Assembly (NCBI GenBank): GCA_018268675.1
Contig: JAFDWB010000032.1
Coordinates: forward strand, 104,141 to 168,140
Direction of reading: 5' to 3'
DNA from: Actinomycetota bacterium
GTDB taxonomy: Bacteria > Actinomycetota > Thermoleophilia > Solirubrobacterales > 70-9
Length of the DNA stretch: 64,000 nucleotides
The first letter of the stretch is position 1. Every line of letters begins with the position of its first letter. The position numbers and the translations under genes are program-made. Under the pieces are notes generated by a model, which had not been told where the DNA came from, made no database searches, and worked only from the letters and a program-made list of their open reading frames with translations. Below are positions 31,979-41,232 of the stretch, one piece after another.

Positions 31979-33139
31979 ATGGCGGGCGGGCGGGCGGCGC
32001 ACCGCGGCCTCACCTTCGAGACCTACGTCCCGTCAACCATCGGGGGCGGAGGCTTCCTTTTCGAGTCCGAGATCGCCGCCACGGCCGCCGATGCCGAAGC
32101 GGCCTGCCGCGAGCTGCACGACGCGGGACTCGAGGCCGGGAGCTTCGAGCCGTTGGCGCGGCAGCTCCTTCGGGCCGAGTCGGTCGCCTCCTCGCGGATC
32201 GAGGGGCTGGTCCTGTCGCACCGGCGCCTCTCCAAGGCCGCCTTCTCGGGGACCCACGACATCACCGCCCAGAGCGTGCTGGCGAACATCCGCGCCCTGG
32301 AGCGGGCGGTGGAGCTTGGCGACACCGTCGAGGCGCTCGAGCGCAGCCACCTGGAAGAAGTGCATCGCATCCTCTTCGAGGGAACCCGCGACGAGGCGCG
32401 CGCGGGGCGCATCCGCACAGAGCAGAACTGGATCGGCGGCTCGGCATCGAGCCCGCGCGACGCCGACTTCGTCCCGCCACCGCCCGACCTCGTCCCGGCG
32501 CTGGTCGATGACCTCTGCGAGTTCTGCAACCGGGTGGACCTGCCGGCCGCGCTCCAGGCGGGCATCGCCCACGTCCAGTTCGAGACGATCCACCCCTTCT
32601 TCGACGGCAACGGCCGCGTCGGCCGGGCACTGATCCTGATCGTCCTGCGGCGCCGCGGCCTCGCCCGGAGAATCCTGCCACCGGTCAGCCTGGTGCTGGC
32701 CGGCGAGGCAGACCGCTACGTCGCCGGCCTCGGCAGCTGGCGGCGCGGCGACGAGGACGACTGGTACCGCGTCTTCGTCGACGCCCTCTACCGCGCCGCG
32801 GCCGGGGCCCTCCACTTCGCCGCCGACGTCGCCGCGCTGCAGGAGCGCTGGCTGACCGCGGCCGGGAGCCCGCGGCGCGGCTCCGGCCCCCGGCGCCTGA
32901 TCGAGCTGCTGCCCTCGCAGCCGATCATCGACGTGCGAAGCGCCGCGGGGCTCCTCGGCGGCAGCGCCGAGCGCGCCCGCCAGGCCATCGCCCGCCTCGA
33001 GAGAGCGGGGGTCGTACGCCAGACGAGCTCCGGACGGCGAAACCGGGCCTGGGAGAGCGTCGGGCTCTTCGACCTGCTCGACCGCTTCGAGCGCGACCTC
33101 GGGCCGACCGGCAGGGTCCCGCGCTCGACGCAGGGCTGA
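31979..33139 (+). CDS. Fic-domain protein with winged-helix C-terminus
   Basis: A 386-residue Fic-family protein that would transfer AMP (or similar) to a target hydroxyl. The catalytic motif H-P-F-F-D-G-N-G-R-V-G-R starts at His205. An inhibitory-helix-like S-x-x-x-E-G motif (S71 to G76) in the N-terminal domain would hold it inactive, as in class II Fic proteins. The C-terminal 90 residues resemble a winged helix (R-S-A-A-G-L-L-G-G-S-A-E-R-A-R-Q-A), possibly DNA-binding for autoregulation. No toxin-antitoxin partner gene is next to it. No ribosome site is seen before ATG 31979. Confidence 0.88.
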   Translation: MAGGRAAHRGLTFETYVPSTIGGGGFLFESEIAATAADAEAACRELHDAGLEAGSFEPLARQLLRAESVASSRIEGLVLSHRRLSKAAFSGTHDITAQSVLANIRALERAVELGDTVEALERSHLEEVHRILFEGTRDEARAGRIRTEQNWIGGSASSPRDADFVPPPPDLVPALVDDLCEFCNRVDLPAALQAGIAHVQFETIHPFFDGNGRVGRALILIVLRRRGLARRILPPVSLVLAGEADRYVAGLGSWRRGDEDDWYRVFVDALYRAAAGALHFAADVAALQERWLTAAGSPRRGSGPRRLIELLPSQPIIDVRSAAGLLGGSAERARQAIARLERAGVVRQTSSGRRNRAWESVGLFDLLDRFERDLGPTGRVPRSTQG

Positions 33140-33204
33140 GATCTGGTCGTTCGACGTGCTCGAGCTGAAGGGCGGAGTCTGAGGCCAGGCCCGGGCCGGG
33201 CCGC

Positions 33205-33891
33205 TCAGATCGTCGCCCCGAGCCCCTGCAGGATCAGGCCGGCGGAGAAGATCGCGACGATGGCGCCGACGATTCGCAGGCCATTGGAGTTCAGCCAGGT
33301 GCCGAGCTCGGCGACCGCGCCCTCGGTCCACTCGGGATCGACGAGGTAACCGACCAGGGGGACCTCGAGGAGGAGGAACATGATCGCGTTGAAGAGGGCG
33401 ATGAGGAAGAGCTGTTCGGCGGTCGAGAAGCCGTGGGCGAGATCGCCGAGGGCGAGGAGGTAGAAGGGGCCGGGGAGGTTGATCGCGGCGCCGACGACGA
33501 ACGCGATCCGCACCGTCGCCCGATTCAGCCGGCGCTCGACCCAGGAAGGGCCTTCGTGCGGCTTGCGCCGCCGCGGGTGCCGCGCCCGCCAGGCGTCGAT
33601 CTCGGCCCGGCCCCGACGGGACAGCATCAGCCAGGCGAAGAGGAGGCCGACCAGGCCGATCCAGATCGACACGCTGCCATGCGGGGTGGTGGCGGTGCTG
33701 CCGGCGATCGCGCCGCCGCTCTCGAAGACGCGGAGCACGAGGAGGCCGGAGACGACGCTGGTCAGGAGGCCGCCGATGTAGAAGGCGAGGATCAGGCGCC
33801 GCGGTTCCGGCCGGGAGATCAGGATCGCCACGCAGGCGAGCAGGGCGGGGAAGAACGCGGCGCCGAACGCGAGGAGGACGATCCCCGCCAA
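33205..33891 (-). CDS. GAP/Sap-family integral membrane protein
   Basis: A 228-residue protein with about six membrane segments of the GAP (Sap, sulfolipid-1-addressing) family. In mycobacteria relatives help move surface glycolipids. The N-terminal F-G-A-A-F-F-P-A and the I-N-L-P-G-P-F-Y-L-L-A-L segment are typical, with a basic cytoplasmic loop R-R-R-K-P-H between. The start is probably TTG 33891, three bases after the sulfatase stop, so the two may be one operon. Parts of its 3' half are copied in scrambled form at 31831-31892. Confidence 0.75.
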   Translation of the reverse strand: MAGIVLLAFGAAFFPALLACVAILISRPEPRRLILAFYIGGLLTSVVSGLLVLRVFESGGAIAGSTATTPHGSVSIWIGLVGLLFAWLMLSRRGRAEIDAWRARHPRRRKPHEGPSWVERRLNRATVRIAFVVGAAINLPGPFYLLALGDLAHGFSTAEQLFLIALFNAIMFLLLEVPLVGYLVDPEWTEGAVAELGTWLNSNGLRIVGAIVAIFSAGLILQGLGATI

Positions 33892-33894
33892 GGC

Positions 33895-35355
33895 TCAGGC
33901 GGGCACGGTCCGCGCCAGCCGCTCCTCGGCGGCGGCGAGCTTCGCCTCGAGGCGCCGGCGCTCGGCGGCCACCTCGGGGTCGGCGAAGCGGGGATGGTCC
34001 GGGTGGGCGAGGTTCTCGAGCTCGTCTGGGTCCTCGCGGAGGTCGTACATCTCGTGCTCGGCCGGGAAGCTGCCCTCGGCGTGGAAGTAGCGCGCGTACT
34101 TGAAGCGGGGCTCGCGGACGCAGCGGATGCGGCCTGCGGCGGGCACCACCTCGCGGACCCGACCGGTGCCCGCGTGCATGTCGTCGAAGGTGAAGAGCAC
34201 CTCGTCCTGGACCGGGCCCGAATCGGGATCGCGCAGGAGCGGTGAGAGGTCGGCGCCGAACAGCCCCGGCGGCGGCGCGACGCCGGTCAGGCCGGCGAGG
34301 GTCGGCACGAGGTCGACCAGCGAGGCGGGGTGCGCGCAGGCCCGCGGCTCGGGGAAGAGCACCGGGTTGGAGAAGATGAACGGCACCCGCACCGTCTCCT
34401 CGTAGACGTTGAACGCCTTCTGCCGGAGGCCGCCGTGGGACAGCGCGAGCTCCCCGTGGTCGGAGAAACGGACGACGACGGTCTCCTCGCCGAGCGCGGT
34501 CGGCGCGCCGTCGGGGCCGTAGAGGCAATCGAGGAGCGGGGCGATCTGCCGATCGATCCGGGTGACCAGATTCGCGTAGAAGTTGACGTAGCGCCGGCGG
34601 TCCTCGGCGCTCTCGAGGGCGCCGACCGCCATGTCGATCGCGGGCTTCATCGCCGCGTGCGCCCGCGGCTTCCGGTTGGCGGCGAGGTCCTCGTCGGCGC
34701 TCGGCGGCAGCTCCACCGGGCCGTCGAGATCACCCGCCGCGTAGTCCTCCTCCCAGTGCCGGGGGAAGCCGAGGACGTCGTGCGGGTTGACCAGCGAGAC
34801 GACCAGGCAGAAGGGCCGCTCGCTCCCCGACCCGGCGCGCTCGCGGAGGAACTCCAGCGCCTGCTCGATGTAGCCGGCGTCGTGGTCGGCCCGGCCGCCG
34901 CCGAAGTTGTCGGCCTGGGTATCGAAGCCGGCGTCCGGCGGCCGCCACCCCTCGAACCCGTACGCGGCCATCTCCTCCGGAGTGATGACCCCGTCCCCGG
35001 CCGGCCCCTTGCTCAGATGCCACTTCCCCCGCCAGTGCACGTCATACCCGCCGTCGCGCAACATCGTCCCGAAATTCGGCAGCCCCGGATCGAGCACCCG
35101 CTCGGTCGGCGAGAACGGCCCGTCGTCGGTCAGCGTGTCGATCACCCCGTGCTGCGCCGGCATCAGTCCCGTCAACAGCGTCGCCCGGCTCGGGCTGCAC
35201 ATCGCCGTGTTGCAGGTCGCCCCCTCGAAGCTCATCCCATGCCGCAGCAACCGCGCCCGCGACGGCATCCGCTCCTCCGCATACCCCTCCGGCCAGTGCA
35301 TCGGCGGCCGCTCCTGGTCGGTGACGATGAGCAGCAGATTGGGCCTCTTGATCAT
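33895..35355 (-). CDS. Type I sulfatase
   Basis: A 486-residue sulfatase. The metal-binding V-T-D-Q (11-14) is near the start. The activation motif is C53-S-P-S-R, whose cysteine becomes formylglycine, and late F-S-D-H-G-E and K-x-R-Y segments line the active site. There is no signal peptide, so a cytoplasmic enzyme is expected; choline-sulfatase or phosphonate-monoester-hydrolase-like relatives are cytoplasmic too. ATG 35355 is the natural start. It would need a formylglycine-generating enzyme or equivalent encoded elsewhere. The substrate is unknown; linkage to a lipid-addressing protein may hint at a sulfated lipid (weak inference). Confidence 0.88.
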   Translation of the reverse strand: MIKRPNLLLIVTDQERPPMHWPEGYAEERMPSRARLLRHGMSFEGATCNTAMCSPSRATLLTGLMPAQHGVIDTLTDDGPFSPTERVLDPGLPNFGTMLRDGGYDVHWRGKWHLSKGPAGDGVITPEEMAAYGFEGWRPPDAGFDTQADNFGGGRADHDAGYIEQALEFLRERAGSGSERPFCLVVSLVNPHDVLGFPRHWEEDYAAGDLDGPVELPPSADEDLAANRKPRAHAAMKPAIDMAVGALESAEDRRRYVNFYANLVTRIDRQIAPLLDCLYGPDGAPTALGEETVVVRFSDHGELALSHGGLRQKAFNVYEETVRVPFIFSNPVLFPEPRACAHPASLVDLVPTLAGLTGVAPPPGLFGADLSPLLRDPDSGPVQDEVLFTFDDMHAGTGRVREVVPAAGRIRCVREPRFKYARYFHAEGSFPAEHEMYDLREDPDELENLAHPDHPRFADPEVAAERRRLEAKLAAAEERLARTVPA

Positions 35356-35586
35356 GGCGGGCACCCTAAGCGCCCCCGGCTCCTTCCACAAGCGCCGTGA
35401 GCCCGGTCGGAGGAGTCGAGGGAGACGCAGGAGGGGATTCGGGCCCGGGATCGAGGTCCGGGCTCCCCCGCGACCCCTCTCCCCACGGACCCGGGCGACA
35501 GCCGGCAAGCGCCCCATCCCTTGCCCCGGGCCACGGCGGCGCCCGGCGGAATGGCCGACCCGGTCCGGCCCGCTAGCCTCCCGACG

Positions 35587-36306
35587 ATGCCGATCCGGGC
35601 GGTCACCTTCGACTTCTGGAACACGATCGCGGCCGAACCGGTGCGCGGGGCGATGCAGGAGGCGCGCCTGGCGGCGGTGCTCGGGGCATGCCGGGACCGC
35701 GGGGTCGAGGCCGAGGATGAGCGGGTCGAGGCGAGCCTTACGGCGGTGGTGCGGGGGCGGGAAGAGGCGTGGGCCGAGGGGCGGCACGTGTCGCCCGCGG
35801 AAGGAGCGGCGCTGCTGGCGGCGGCGCTGGGGGTGGACGGGGAAGCGGGCGAGGCGATCGGGGCGGCGTTCCTCGAGGCCGGGCGCGGCAGCCGATTGGC
35901 GCTGGCGCCGGAGATCGGGGCGACGCTCGGGCGGCTGCGGGAGGAGGGGATCGCGCTGGGGATCGTCTGCGACGCGGGCTTCACCGGCGGCGCGATCCTG
36001 CGCGAGTTCCTTGAGGCAGAGGGGCTCCTCGGGCACTTCTCCGGCTGGGGGTTCTCCGACGAGGTCGGCACCTACAAGCCGGCGCCGGAGATCTTCGCCG
36101 CGGCGCTGGGGATGATCGGGGCGGCGCCCGGCGACGCCGTCCACGTCGGCGACCTCCGCCGCACCGACATCGCCGGGGCGCGCGGCTTCGGCATGGGGAG
36201 CGTGCGCTACCGCGGCCTGGTCGACGACCCCGAACCCGGCGTCGAGGCCGACTTCGTCATCGACAGCCACCGCGAGCTCCCGGCGCTCCTCGCCGAGATC
36301 GACTGA
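35587..36306 (+). CDS. HAD-superfamily hydrolase
   Basis: A 239-residue HAD hydrolase. Motif I is D-F-W-N-T (10-14): the nucleophile aspartate is present but the usual second aspartate is a tryptophan, as in a D-F-W-N/D-T subgroup. The lysine is in T-Y-K-P-A-P-E, and motif IV is G-D-L-R-R-T-D. The helical cap between motifs I and II marks subfamily I. ATG 35587 was chosen because the conserved core begins four residues later. The 230 bases between it and the divergent sulfatase gene hold no recognisable gene. It lies nine bases before the VIT gene and may be co-transcribed. Confidence 0.78.
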   Translation: MPIRAVTFDFWNTIAAEPVRGAMQEARLAAVLGACRDRGVEAEDERVEASLTAVVRGREEAWAEGRHVSPAEGAALLAAALGVDGEAGEAIGAAFLEAGRGSRLALAPEIGATLGRLREEGIALGIVCDAGFTGGAILREFLEAEGLLGHFSGWGFSDEVGTYKPAPEIFAAALGMIGAAPGDAVHVGDLRRTDIAGARGFGMGSVRYRGLVDDPEPGVEADFVIDSHRELPALLAEID

Positions 36307-36315
36307 GGGCGGCCG

Positions 36316-37017
36316 GTGCCCTGGAGACGCTCGCACGAAGAGGAGCACCTCAGCTTCCGCTCCAACTGGCTGCGCGCCGGCGTGCTCGGCGCCAACGACG
36401 GCATCCTCTCCACCGCCAGCCTGGTCCTCGGCGTCGCCGCCTCGGGCGCCTCGCGCAGCGCCGTCGTCACCGCCGGGATCGCCGGCCTGGTCGCCGGGGC
36501 GGGGTCGATGGCGGCCGGCGAGTACGTCTCGGTCAGCTCCCAGCGCGACACCGAGGAGGCCGACCTGCGCCTCGAGGCCCAGGAGCTGAGCCAGGATCCG
36601 GCGGGCGAGCTCGCCGAGCTGACGGGGATCTACGAAGAGCGCGGCCTGCCGCCCGCCCTCGCCGCCGAGGTGGCCGCGGCGCTCACCGAGCACGACGCCC
36701 TCGCCGCCCACGCCCGCGACGAGCTCGGCCTCCCCGAGGACCGCCGCGCCCGCCCCCTCCAGGCGGCCGGTGCCTCCGCCCTCTCCTTCGCCGCCGGCGC
36801 GATCCTGCCGCTCCTCGCGATCGGCCTCTTCGGCAACTCGGTCCGCATCGTCGCCTGCGTCCTCGTCACCATCCTCGCCCTCGGCGGCCTCGGCGCCCTG
36901 GGCGCCCGACTCGGCGGCGCCCCCGAGGTCCCCGCCCTCACCCGCGTCGTCTTCTGGGGCATCGTCGCGATGGGCGCGACCGCGGCGATCGGCGCCCTGG
37001 TCGGATCAGCCGTCTGA
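36316..37017 (+). CDS. VIT1/CCC1-family metal transporter
   Basis: A 233-residue protein of the VIT1/CCC1 family, which moves Fe2+ or Mn2+. The N-terminal [11 protein letters not shown] segment, [11 protein letters not shown] and a cytoplasmic acidic helical region rich in glutamate (about 75-130) are present, followed by three C-terminal membrane segments. GTG 36316 fits the family start. The last 12 bases overlap the convergent VOC gene. Confidence 0.85.
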   Translation: MPWRRSHEEEHLSFRSNWLRAGVLGANDGILSTASLVLGVAASGASRSAVVTAGIAGLVAGAGSMAAGEYVSVSSQRDTEEADLRLEAQELSQDPAGELAELTGIYEERGLPPALAAEVAAALTEHDALAAHARDELGLPEDRRARPLQAAGASALSFAAGAILPLLAIGLFGNSVRIVACVLVTILALGGLGALGARLGGAPEVPALTRVVFWGIVAMGATAAIGALVGSAV

Positions 37018-37443
37018 GGCGGCGGCGAACTCGGCCGGCCCCTTCTCGACCGCGACCGGGTCCATCCAGGCAATCTCCCAGAGGTGGCCGTCGAGGTCGT
37101 GGAAGCTGCGCTGGTACATGAAGCCGTAGTCCTGGGGGTCCTTGGCGGGGGCGGCCCCGGCGGCGAGGGCGGCGGCGGCGAGGGAGTCGACTTCCTCGCG
37201 GCTCGTGGCACTGACGCAGGCGGTGAGCGCGGTCGTGGCGGCGGGGTCGGCGAGGGGCTTGGTGACGAAGTCGGCGAAGCGGTCCCGCTGGAGGAGCATC
37301 ACGTAGGCCTTCTCGCTGACGATCATGCAGGCGGCGCCCTCGTCGCAGAACTTCTCGTCGAAGTCGAAGCCGAGGGCGGCGAAGAAGGCGCGGCCGGCGG
37401 TGAGATCGGCGACCGGGAGGTTTAGGAAAAGCAGCCGGGACAT
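37006..37443 (-). CDS. VOC-superfamily (glyoxalase-like) protein
   Basis: A 145-residue VOC-fold protein with the two beta-alpha-beta-beta-beta modules. It resembles the lactoylglutathione-lyase-like family that starts [10 protein letters not shown], followed by [13 protein letters not shown] near residues 40-52. Function is unknown; members range from dioxygenases to resistance proteins. An AAGGAG site seven bases before ATG 37443 supports the start. It is divergent from the ECF sigma gene with only about 50 bases between, a pairing that suggests the sigma factor controls it. Confidence 0.8.
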   Translation of the reverse strand: MSRLLFLNLPVADLTAGRAFFAALGFDFDEKFCDEGAACMIVSEKAYVMLLQRDRFADFVTKPLADPAATTALTACVSATSREEVDSLAAAALAAGAAPAKDPQDYGFMYQRSFHDLDGHLWEIAWMDPVAVEKGPAEFAAASDG

Positions 37444-37490
37444 AATTGACTCCTTGGTGGGTGGATCAGTCGCAAGCAGGGACCGTCGCG

Positions 37491-38549
37491 GTGGCCGGAA
37501 CTAATCGGTCCGGGGGAACGCTGCTCGAGGGCGAGATGGAGCGGCTGCGGCCGAGCCTGACCGGTTACTGCTACCGGATGCTCGGCAGCGGCTTCGAGGC
37601 CGAGGACGCCACCCAGGAGACGCTGCTCCGCGCCTGGCGCCGCGCCGACACGCTGGCCGAGCCCGCGGCGCTCAAGTCCTGGCTCTTCAGCATCGCCACG
37701 AACGTGTGCCTCGACCAGATCGACGCGCGCAAGCGCCGCGCCCGCCCGGTCGACCTCGCCGATCCCGGGACCGCCGCCTCGCCGGTCGGCGCGCCGCTGC
37801 CGGAGACGAGCTGGGTGCTGCCGATCGCCTCCGGGCAGGTCGCGGACCCGGGCGGCGATCCCGAGTCGCTGGCCGCCGAGTCCGAGAGCCTGCGGCTCGC
37901 CTTCGTCGCCGCGCTCCAGCACCTGCCGGCGCGCCAGCGCGTCGTCCTCGTCCTGCGCGAGGTGCTGCGCTGGAGCGCGAAGGAGGTCGCCGACGTGCTC
38001 GACACCTCGGTGGCGTCGGTGAACAGCGCCCTGCAACGCGCCCGGGCGACCCTCGAGGAGCTCGACCTCGACGACGCCGAGGCGCCGGCCCGCCCCTCGA
38101 CCGAGGCGGAGAGCCACCTGCTCGAGCAGTACCTGGAGGCGTTCGCCGAGTACGACATCGACCGCATCGTCGCCCTCCTCCGCTACGACGTCGTCTTCGA
38201 CATGCCGCCGCTGCCGCTCTGGATCCGCGGCCCGGAGGAAGTCGCCGCCTTCATGCTGGGCCCCGGCGCGGCCTGCCGCGGCTCGAAGGTGATCGCCACC
38301 TCCGCCAACGGCTTCCCCGCCTTCGCCTCCTACAAACCCGACCCGGAGTCCGGGGCGTGGCTGCCGTGGTCGCTGACGCTGCTCGAGGCCGAGGCCGACG
38401 GCGCAAGCTCCCCCCGCGTCACCGGCGTCCACAACTTCCTCGCTCCTTTCATGCCGAACCTCTTCGAGTCCTTCGCGCTGCCCGCGCAGTTGGGTGACGA
38501 GGACCCGGCCGTCGGCACCGCTTTGCGAGGCTCGGGGCGATCGGCATGA
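37491..38549 (+). CDS. ECF sigma factor with SnoaL-like C-terminal domain
   Basis: An extracytoplasmic-function sigma-70 factor of about 352 residues. Region 2 ([14 protein letters not shown]) and region 4 ([17 protein letters not shown]) are visible. The last 130 residues form a SnoaL/NTF2-like domain, as in ECF groups that carry this tail in place of a separate anti-sigma factor. The start is uncertain: GTG 37491, TTG 37446 and ATG 37536 are all in frame. The tail is thought to sense small molecules or modulate activity. Its stop overlaps the ATG of the small secreted protein. Confidence 0.82.
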   Translation: MAGTNRSGGTLLEGEMERLRPSLTGYCYRMLGSGFEAEDATQETLLRAWRRADTLAEPAALKSWLFSIATNVCLDQIDARKRRARPVDLADPGTAASPVGAPLPETSWVLPIASGQVADPGGDPESLAAESESLRLAFVAALQHLPARQRVVLVLREVLRWSAKEVADVLDTSVASVNSALQRARATLEELDLDDAEAPARPSTEAESHLLEQYLEAFAEYDIDRIVALLRYDVVFDMPPLPLWIRGPEEVAAFMLGPGAACRGSKVIATSANGFPAFASYKPDPESGAWLPWSLTLLEAEADGASSPRVTGVHNFLAPFMPNLFESFALPAQLGDEDPAVGTALRGSGRSA

Positions 38550-38959
38550 GGGTGAGGGCGGCGCTCGGAGCGCTGACCGTCGGCGCGATGCTCTTTGCGG
38601 GCCTCGCGCCGGCCGACGCCGCGCGCGCCCCAACCGCGACCGAGGCGAAGGCGATCAAGCGAGCCGCGCTGCGCGCCTGCCACGGCCACGGCCCGCCCGG
38701 CTCGTCCTGTGAATTCCGCGGCGCCCGCGTCTCCACCCGCGATCCCCACTACGCCTGGGCCGAAGTCACCGTCGACGGCTTCTCCGCCGCCCTGCTGAAG
38801 CGCCCGACCAAGCGCTCGACCCACTTCCACGCCGTCGCCACCCAAGGCGGCGGCATCGAACTATGCTCGCACTGGCGCAAGCACGCCCCGAAGCGCGTCC
38901 TCGCCGACCTGCACGTAGTCGGCCTCCGCGCCGACGACAGCACGGGCCGCTGCGGGTAG
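38546..38959 (+). CDS. Small secreted protein, function unknown
   Basis: A 137-residue protein with a clear Sec signal peptide (R-V-R-A-A-L-G-A-L then a hydrophobic core, cleavage probably after A-D-A near residue 25). The mature part has four cysteines (about residues 45, 55, 107 and 136) that could form two disulfides, and no domain I recognise. It is translationally coupled to the ECF sigma gene (ATGA), so it may be a target or partner of that stress response. Confidence 0.65.
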   Translation: MRVRAALGALTVGAMLFAGLAPADAARAPTATEAKAIKRAALRACHGHGPPGSSCEFRGARVSTRDPHYAWAEVTVDGFSAALLKRPTKRSTHFHAVATQGGGIELCSHWRKHAPKRVLADLHVVGLRADDSTGRCG

Positions 38960-38990
38960 GGCGGCTGCCGCCCGGCGGGCCCGCACCGCC

Positions 38991-39043
38991 CCGGTGCGTT
39001 CGCAGTTAGCCACAACAGTTGTAGATAAGTGCGAACGCACCGG
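38991..39043. terminator. Perfect 14-base hairpin with inner stem
   Basis: CCGGTGCGTTCGCA (38991-39004) pairs with TGCGAACGCACCGG (39030-39043). The 25-base loop has its own small stem ACAAC/GTTGT (39012-39016, 39018-39022). It lies between converging genes and probably ends both transcripts. Confidence 0.65.
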
Positions 39044-39076
39044 ACCGGGCCCGGTGGGGCGCTGGTGCGGGGCCGG

Positions 39077-40144
39077 TCAGAACACGCCCAGCAGGCGGGC
39101 CGGGTTGTCGACCATCATCTGGCGGATGTCGCGCTCGGCGACGCCGGCGCGGCGCAGGGCGGGGAGCGCCCAGTCGAGGAGGCGGGCGTAGCCGAGGCCG
39201 CCGCCGCGGCGGAGGAGCGGGCGCATGAAAATGTCGCAGCCGAGGACGAGCCGGGGAGCGTGGCCCTCGCCGACCAGGGTCGCGACCGCCGCCAGTCGGT
39301 GCCAGTCGCCCTCCATGACCCAGTCCTCGCGCTCGATCGCCCAGTCGTGGCCGAAGCAGTCGATCGCCACGTTGTAGCCGCGCTCGAGCAGCTCGCGGTG
39401 GTAGTCGAGCCGGACCGCGGGGGCGGTCGGGTCGGCGAGCAGGCGCATCAGGTCGTGCTCGACGAGGAAGGCGTCGCCGTGGCCCATCACGACGCGATCG
39501 GGGGCGGCGCCCGCCCGCTCGAGCACGTCGGCGATCGCCCGGCCGTCGCTGCCCGGCTCGAAGCCGGGGTGGATGCTGATCGCGCAGCCGGTCTCCCCCG
39601 CGGCGAGCGCCGCCGCCTTCAGCAGCGTCCGGTCGGACTCGTCGAGATCGGTGATGCCGAGCTCCCCGATGTGGCCGGCGCGGATGCCCGTCTCCCCGAT
39701 CCCCTCCCTGATCTCCCCCACCATCCAGGCGGCGAGCGCCTCGGCCCGGAGCCCGCGGAGATGCGGCGGCCTCGATGCCCCGACATAAAGGCCGGTGCCG
39801 ACCACGATGTGGACGCCGCTGCGCCGCGAGACCTCCGGCAGCGCGGCGACGTCGGTGCGCAGGCCCGGCGTGCTCATCTCCACCACCGCCCCGCCGCCCG
39901 CCTCTCGCAGCGCCGCCAGCTCGGTCGCGGCGAGCGCCGCGTCGTCCATGAGCAGGCTTTCCTCGTGGAGGCCGAAGTCGCGGCGCACCGCCGCCTGGTT
40001 GGCGAGCGCCAACGGCTCGCCGGCCGGGGCCCACCGCGCGCGCTCGGCCGCCGGCGCCAGATAGCTCCGCGAGTCGGCGAGCACGTGCTCGTGCATCGAG
40101 ACCAGCCCGAGCTCGCCGACGGGCGTCGGCCCGAGGACCGTCAT
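39077..40144 (-). CDS. Phosphotriesterase-family hydrolase
   Basis: A 355-residue TIM-barrel amidohydrolase of the phosphotriesterase family. The first metal ligands are H18 and H20 in S-M-H-E-H. The bridging position, normally a carbamylated lysine, is a glutamate (G-H-I-G-E-L-G-I near residue 165), as in E. coli PHP. Later histidines in I-S-I-H-P-G-F and V-M-G-H-G-D complete the site, with the final aspartate in L-G-C-D-I-F. Lactonases and sugar-lactone or phosphodiester hydrolases share this form. ATG 40144 was chosen. It follows the broken oxidase gene by 26 bases and is the last gene of the leftward operon. Confidence 0.85.
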   Translation of the reverse strand: MTVLGPTPVGELGLVSMHEHVLADSRSYLAPAAERARWAPAGEPLALANQAAVRRDFGLHEESLLMDDAALAATELAALREAGGGAVVEMSTPGLRTDVAALPEVSRRSGVHIVVGTGLYVGASRPPHLRGLRAEALAAWMVGEIREGIGETGIRAGHIGELGITDLDESDRTLLKAAALAAGETGCAISIHPGFEPGSDGRAIADVLERAGAAPDRVVMGHGDAFLVEHDLMRLLADPTAPAVRLDYHRELLERGYNVAIDCFGHDWAIEREDWVMEGDWHRLAAVATLVGEGHAPRLVLGCDIFMRPLLRRGGGLGYARLLDWALPALRRAGVAERDIRQMMVDNPARLLGVF

Positions 40145-40170
40145 CGCCCTCCCCGCGCCGGCGTCCGCGC

Positions 40171-41232
40171 TCACGCCGTCATCATCTCCGCGGCAAGCTC
40201 GCCGACGACGGGGGCGAACTGGAAGCCCTGGCCGTTGCAGGCGCTGACGACCCCGATCGCGCCGCGGCGCTCCAACACGAAGCGCTCGTCCGGGGTGTTG
40301 GTGTAGAGGCAGCTCTCCACCTTCACCGGCGTCGGATCGACCGCCGGGAAGCGACGGGCCACTCAGGCGGCCGTCGCCTCGACCCGGGCCCGGTCGACCT
40401 CGGCGCGCCGGTCGTCGGGGTCGGCGTCCGGCCCCGGCTGGTGGTCGGCGGCCTTCAGCCCGTGGACCGGGCTCCAGGCCGCGTACGGATCGGGCTGCCC
40501 GTACTCGATCACGGCCGGGGGCGGCGGGCCGTCCCAGCCGAAGTAGCTGACGACCTGGCGCGAGGGCCGCAGGCGCGCGGCGAGGTCGGGCCACGGCACC
40601 AGCGCGGGCGCCCACGGCCCCGCCGCGATCGCCACCCGGTCGGCCTCGAGGCGGCCACGCTCGGTCTCGACGACGGCGCCCGCGCCGCCCTCCTCGACCG
40701 CGACCACCCGCTCGCGCTCGCGCACCTCGACGCCGGCGCGCCGGGCCGAGGCGAGCAGCGCCTCCAGCACCCGGTCGGCCGCGATCACGGCGCCGTCGGG
40801 CTGGTGGACGACCGGCCCGGAACCCGGTGGCGCGACCGCGGGGAAGCGCCGCGCCAGCTCGCCCGCGCCGAGCTCCTCGTGGGGCACGTCGAAGCGCCGC
40901 AGGGCGGCGGTCAGCTCCCCGATCCCCTCGCCGTAGGAGAGCGCCCCGGTGGCCCGCAGCAGCGCCGCGCCGCTCTCCCGCTCGAGCTCCCGCCAGCGCT
41001 CCGCGGCGCGCAGGCCCAGCTCCAGGTACTCGTCGTCGGGGTAGGCGGCGAGGACGCGGATCCGGGCGTCGCCGCGGCTCGACCCGGCGGCCGGGAGAAC
41101 GTCGGCCGCCTCGATCAGCGTGACCGCGGCGCCGGCGCGGGCCAGCGCTCGGGCGGTCGCCAGGCCGACGACGCCGGCGCCGATCACCACCGTCTCGCGC
41201 CTCGCGCCCCGCTCTGTCCCGCGCTCAGGCAA
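40171..41232 (-). pseudogene. Sarcosine/N-methyl-amino-acid oxidase-like gene with in-frame TGA
   Basis: The frame encodes a monomeric sarcosine oxidase/N-methyltryptophan oxidase-like flavoprotein. The FAD motif I-G-A-G-V-V-G-L lies near residues 17-24. After 289 codons there is a TGA (40363-40365), then the same frame continues for 63 more codons to a second stop at 40171. The downstream part holds the covalent-flavin motif E-S-C-L-Y-T-N-T-P-D (Cys at about codon 308), so truncation removes an essential residue. A single base change, such as TGG to TGA, explains it. Readthrough or sequencing error cannot be excluded. Its start overlaps the permease stop. Confidence 0.8.

Noticed and set aside
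37446..37451. TTGACT as -35 box of the ECF gene
   Set aside because: No -10 box follows at 16-18 bases and the sequence is the opposite strand of the VOC ribosome site; ECF promoters would also look different.
40363..40365. Selenocysteine at the in-frame TGA
   Set aside because: No selenocysteine insertion hairpin is evident after it, and the family has no selenocysteine at this position; nonsense mutation or error is simpler.
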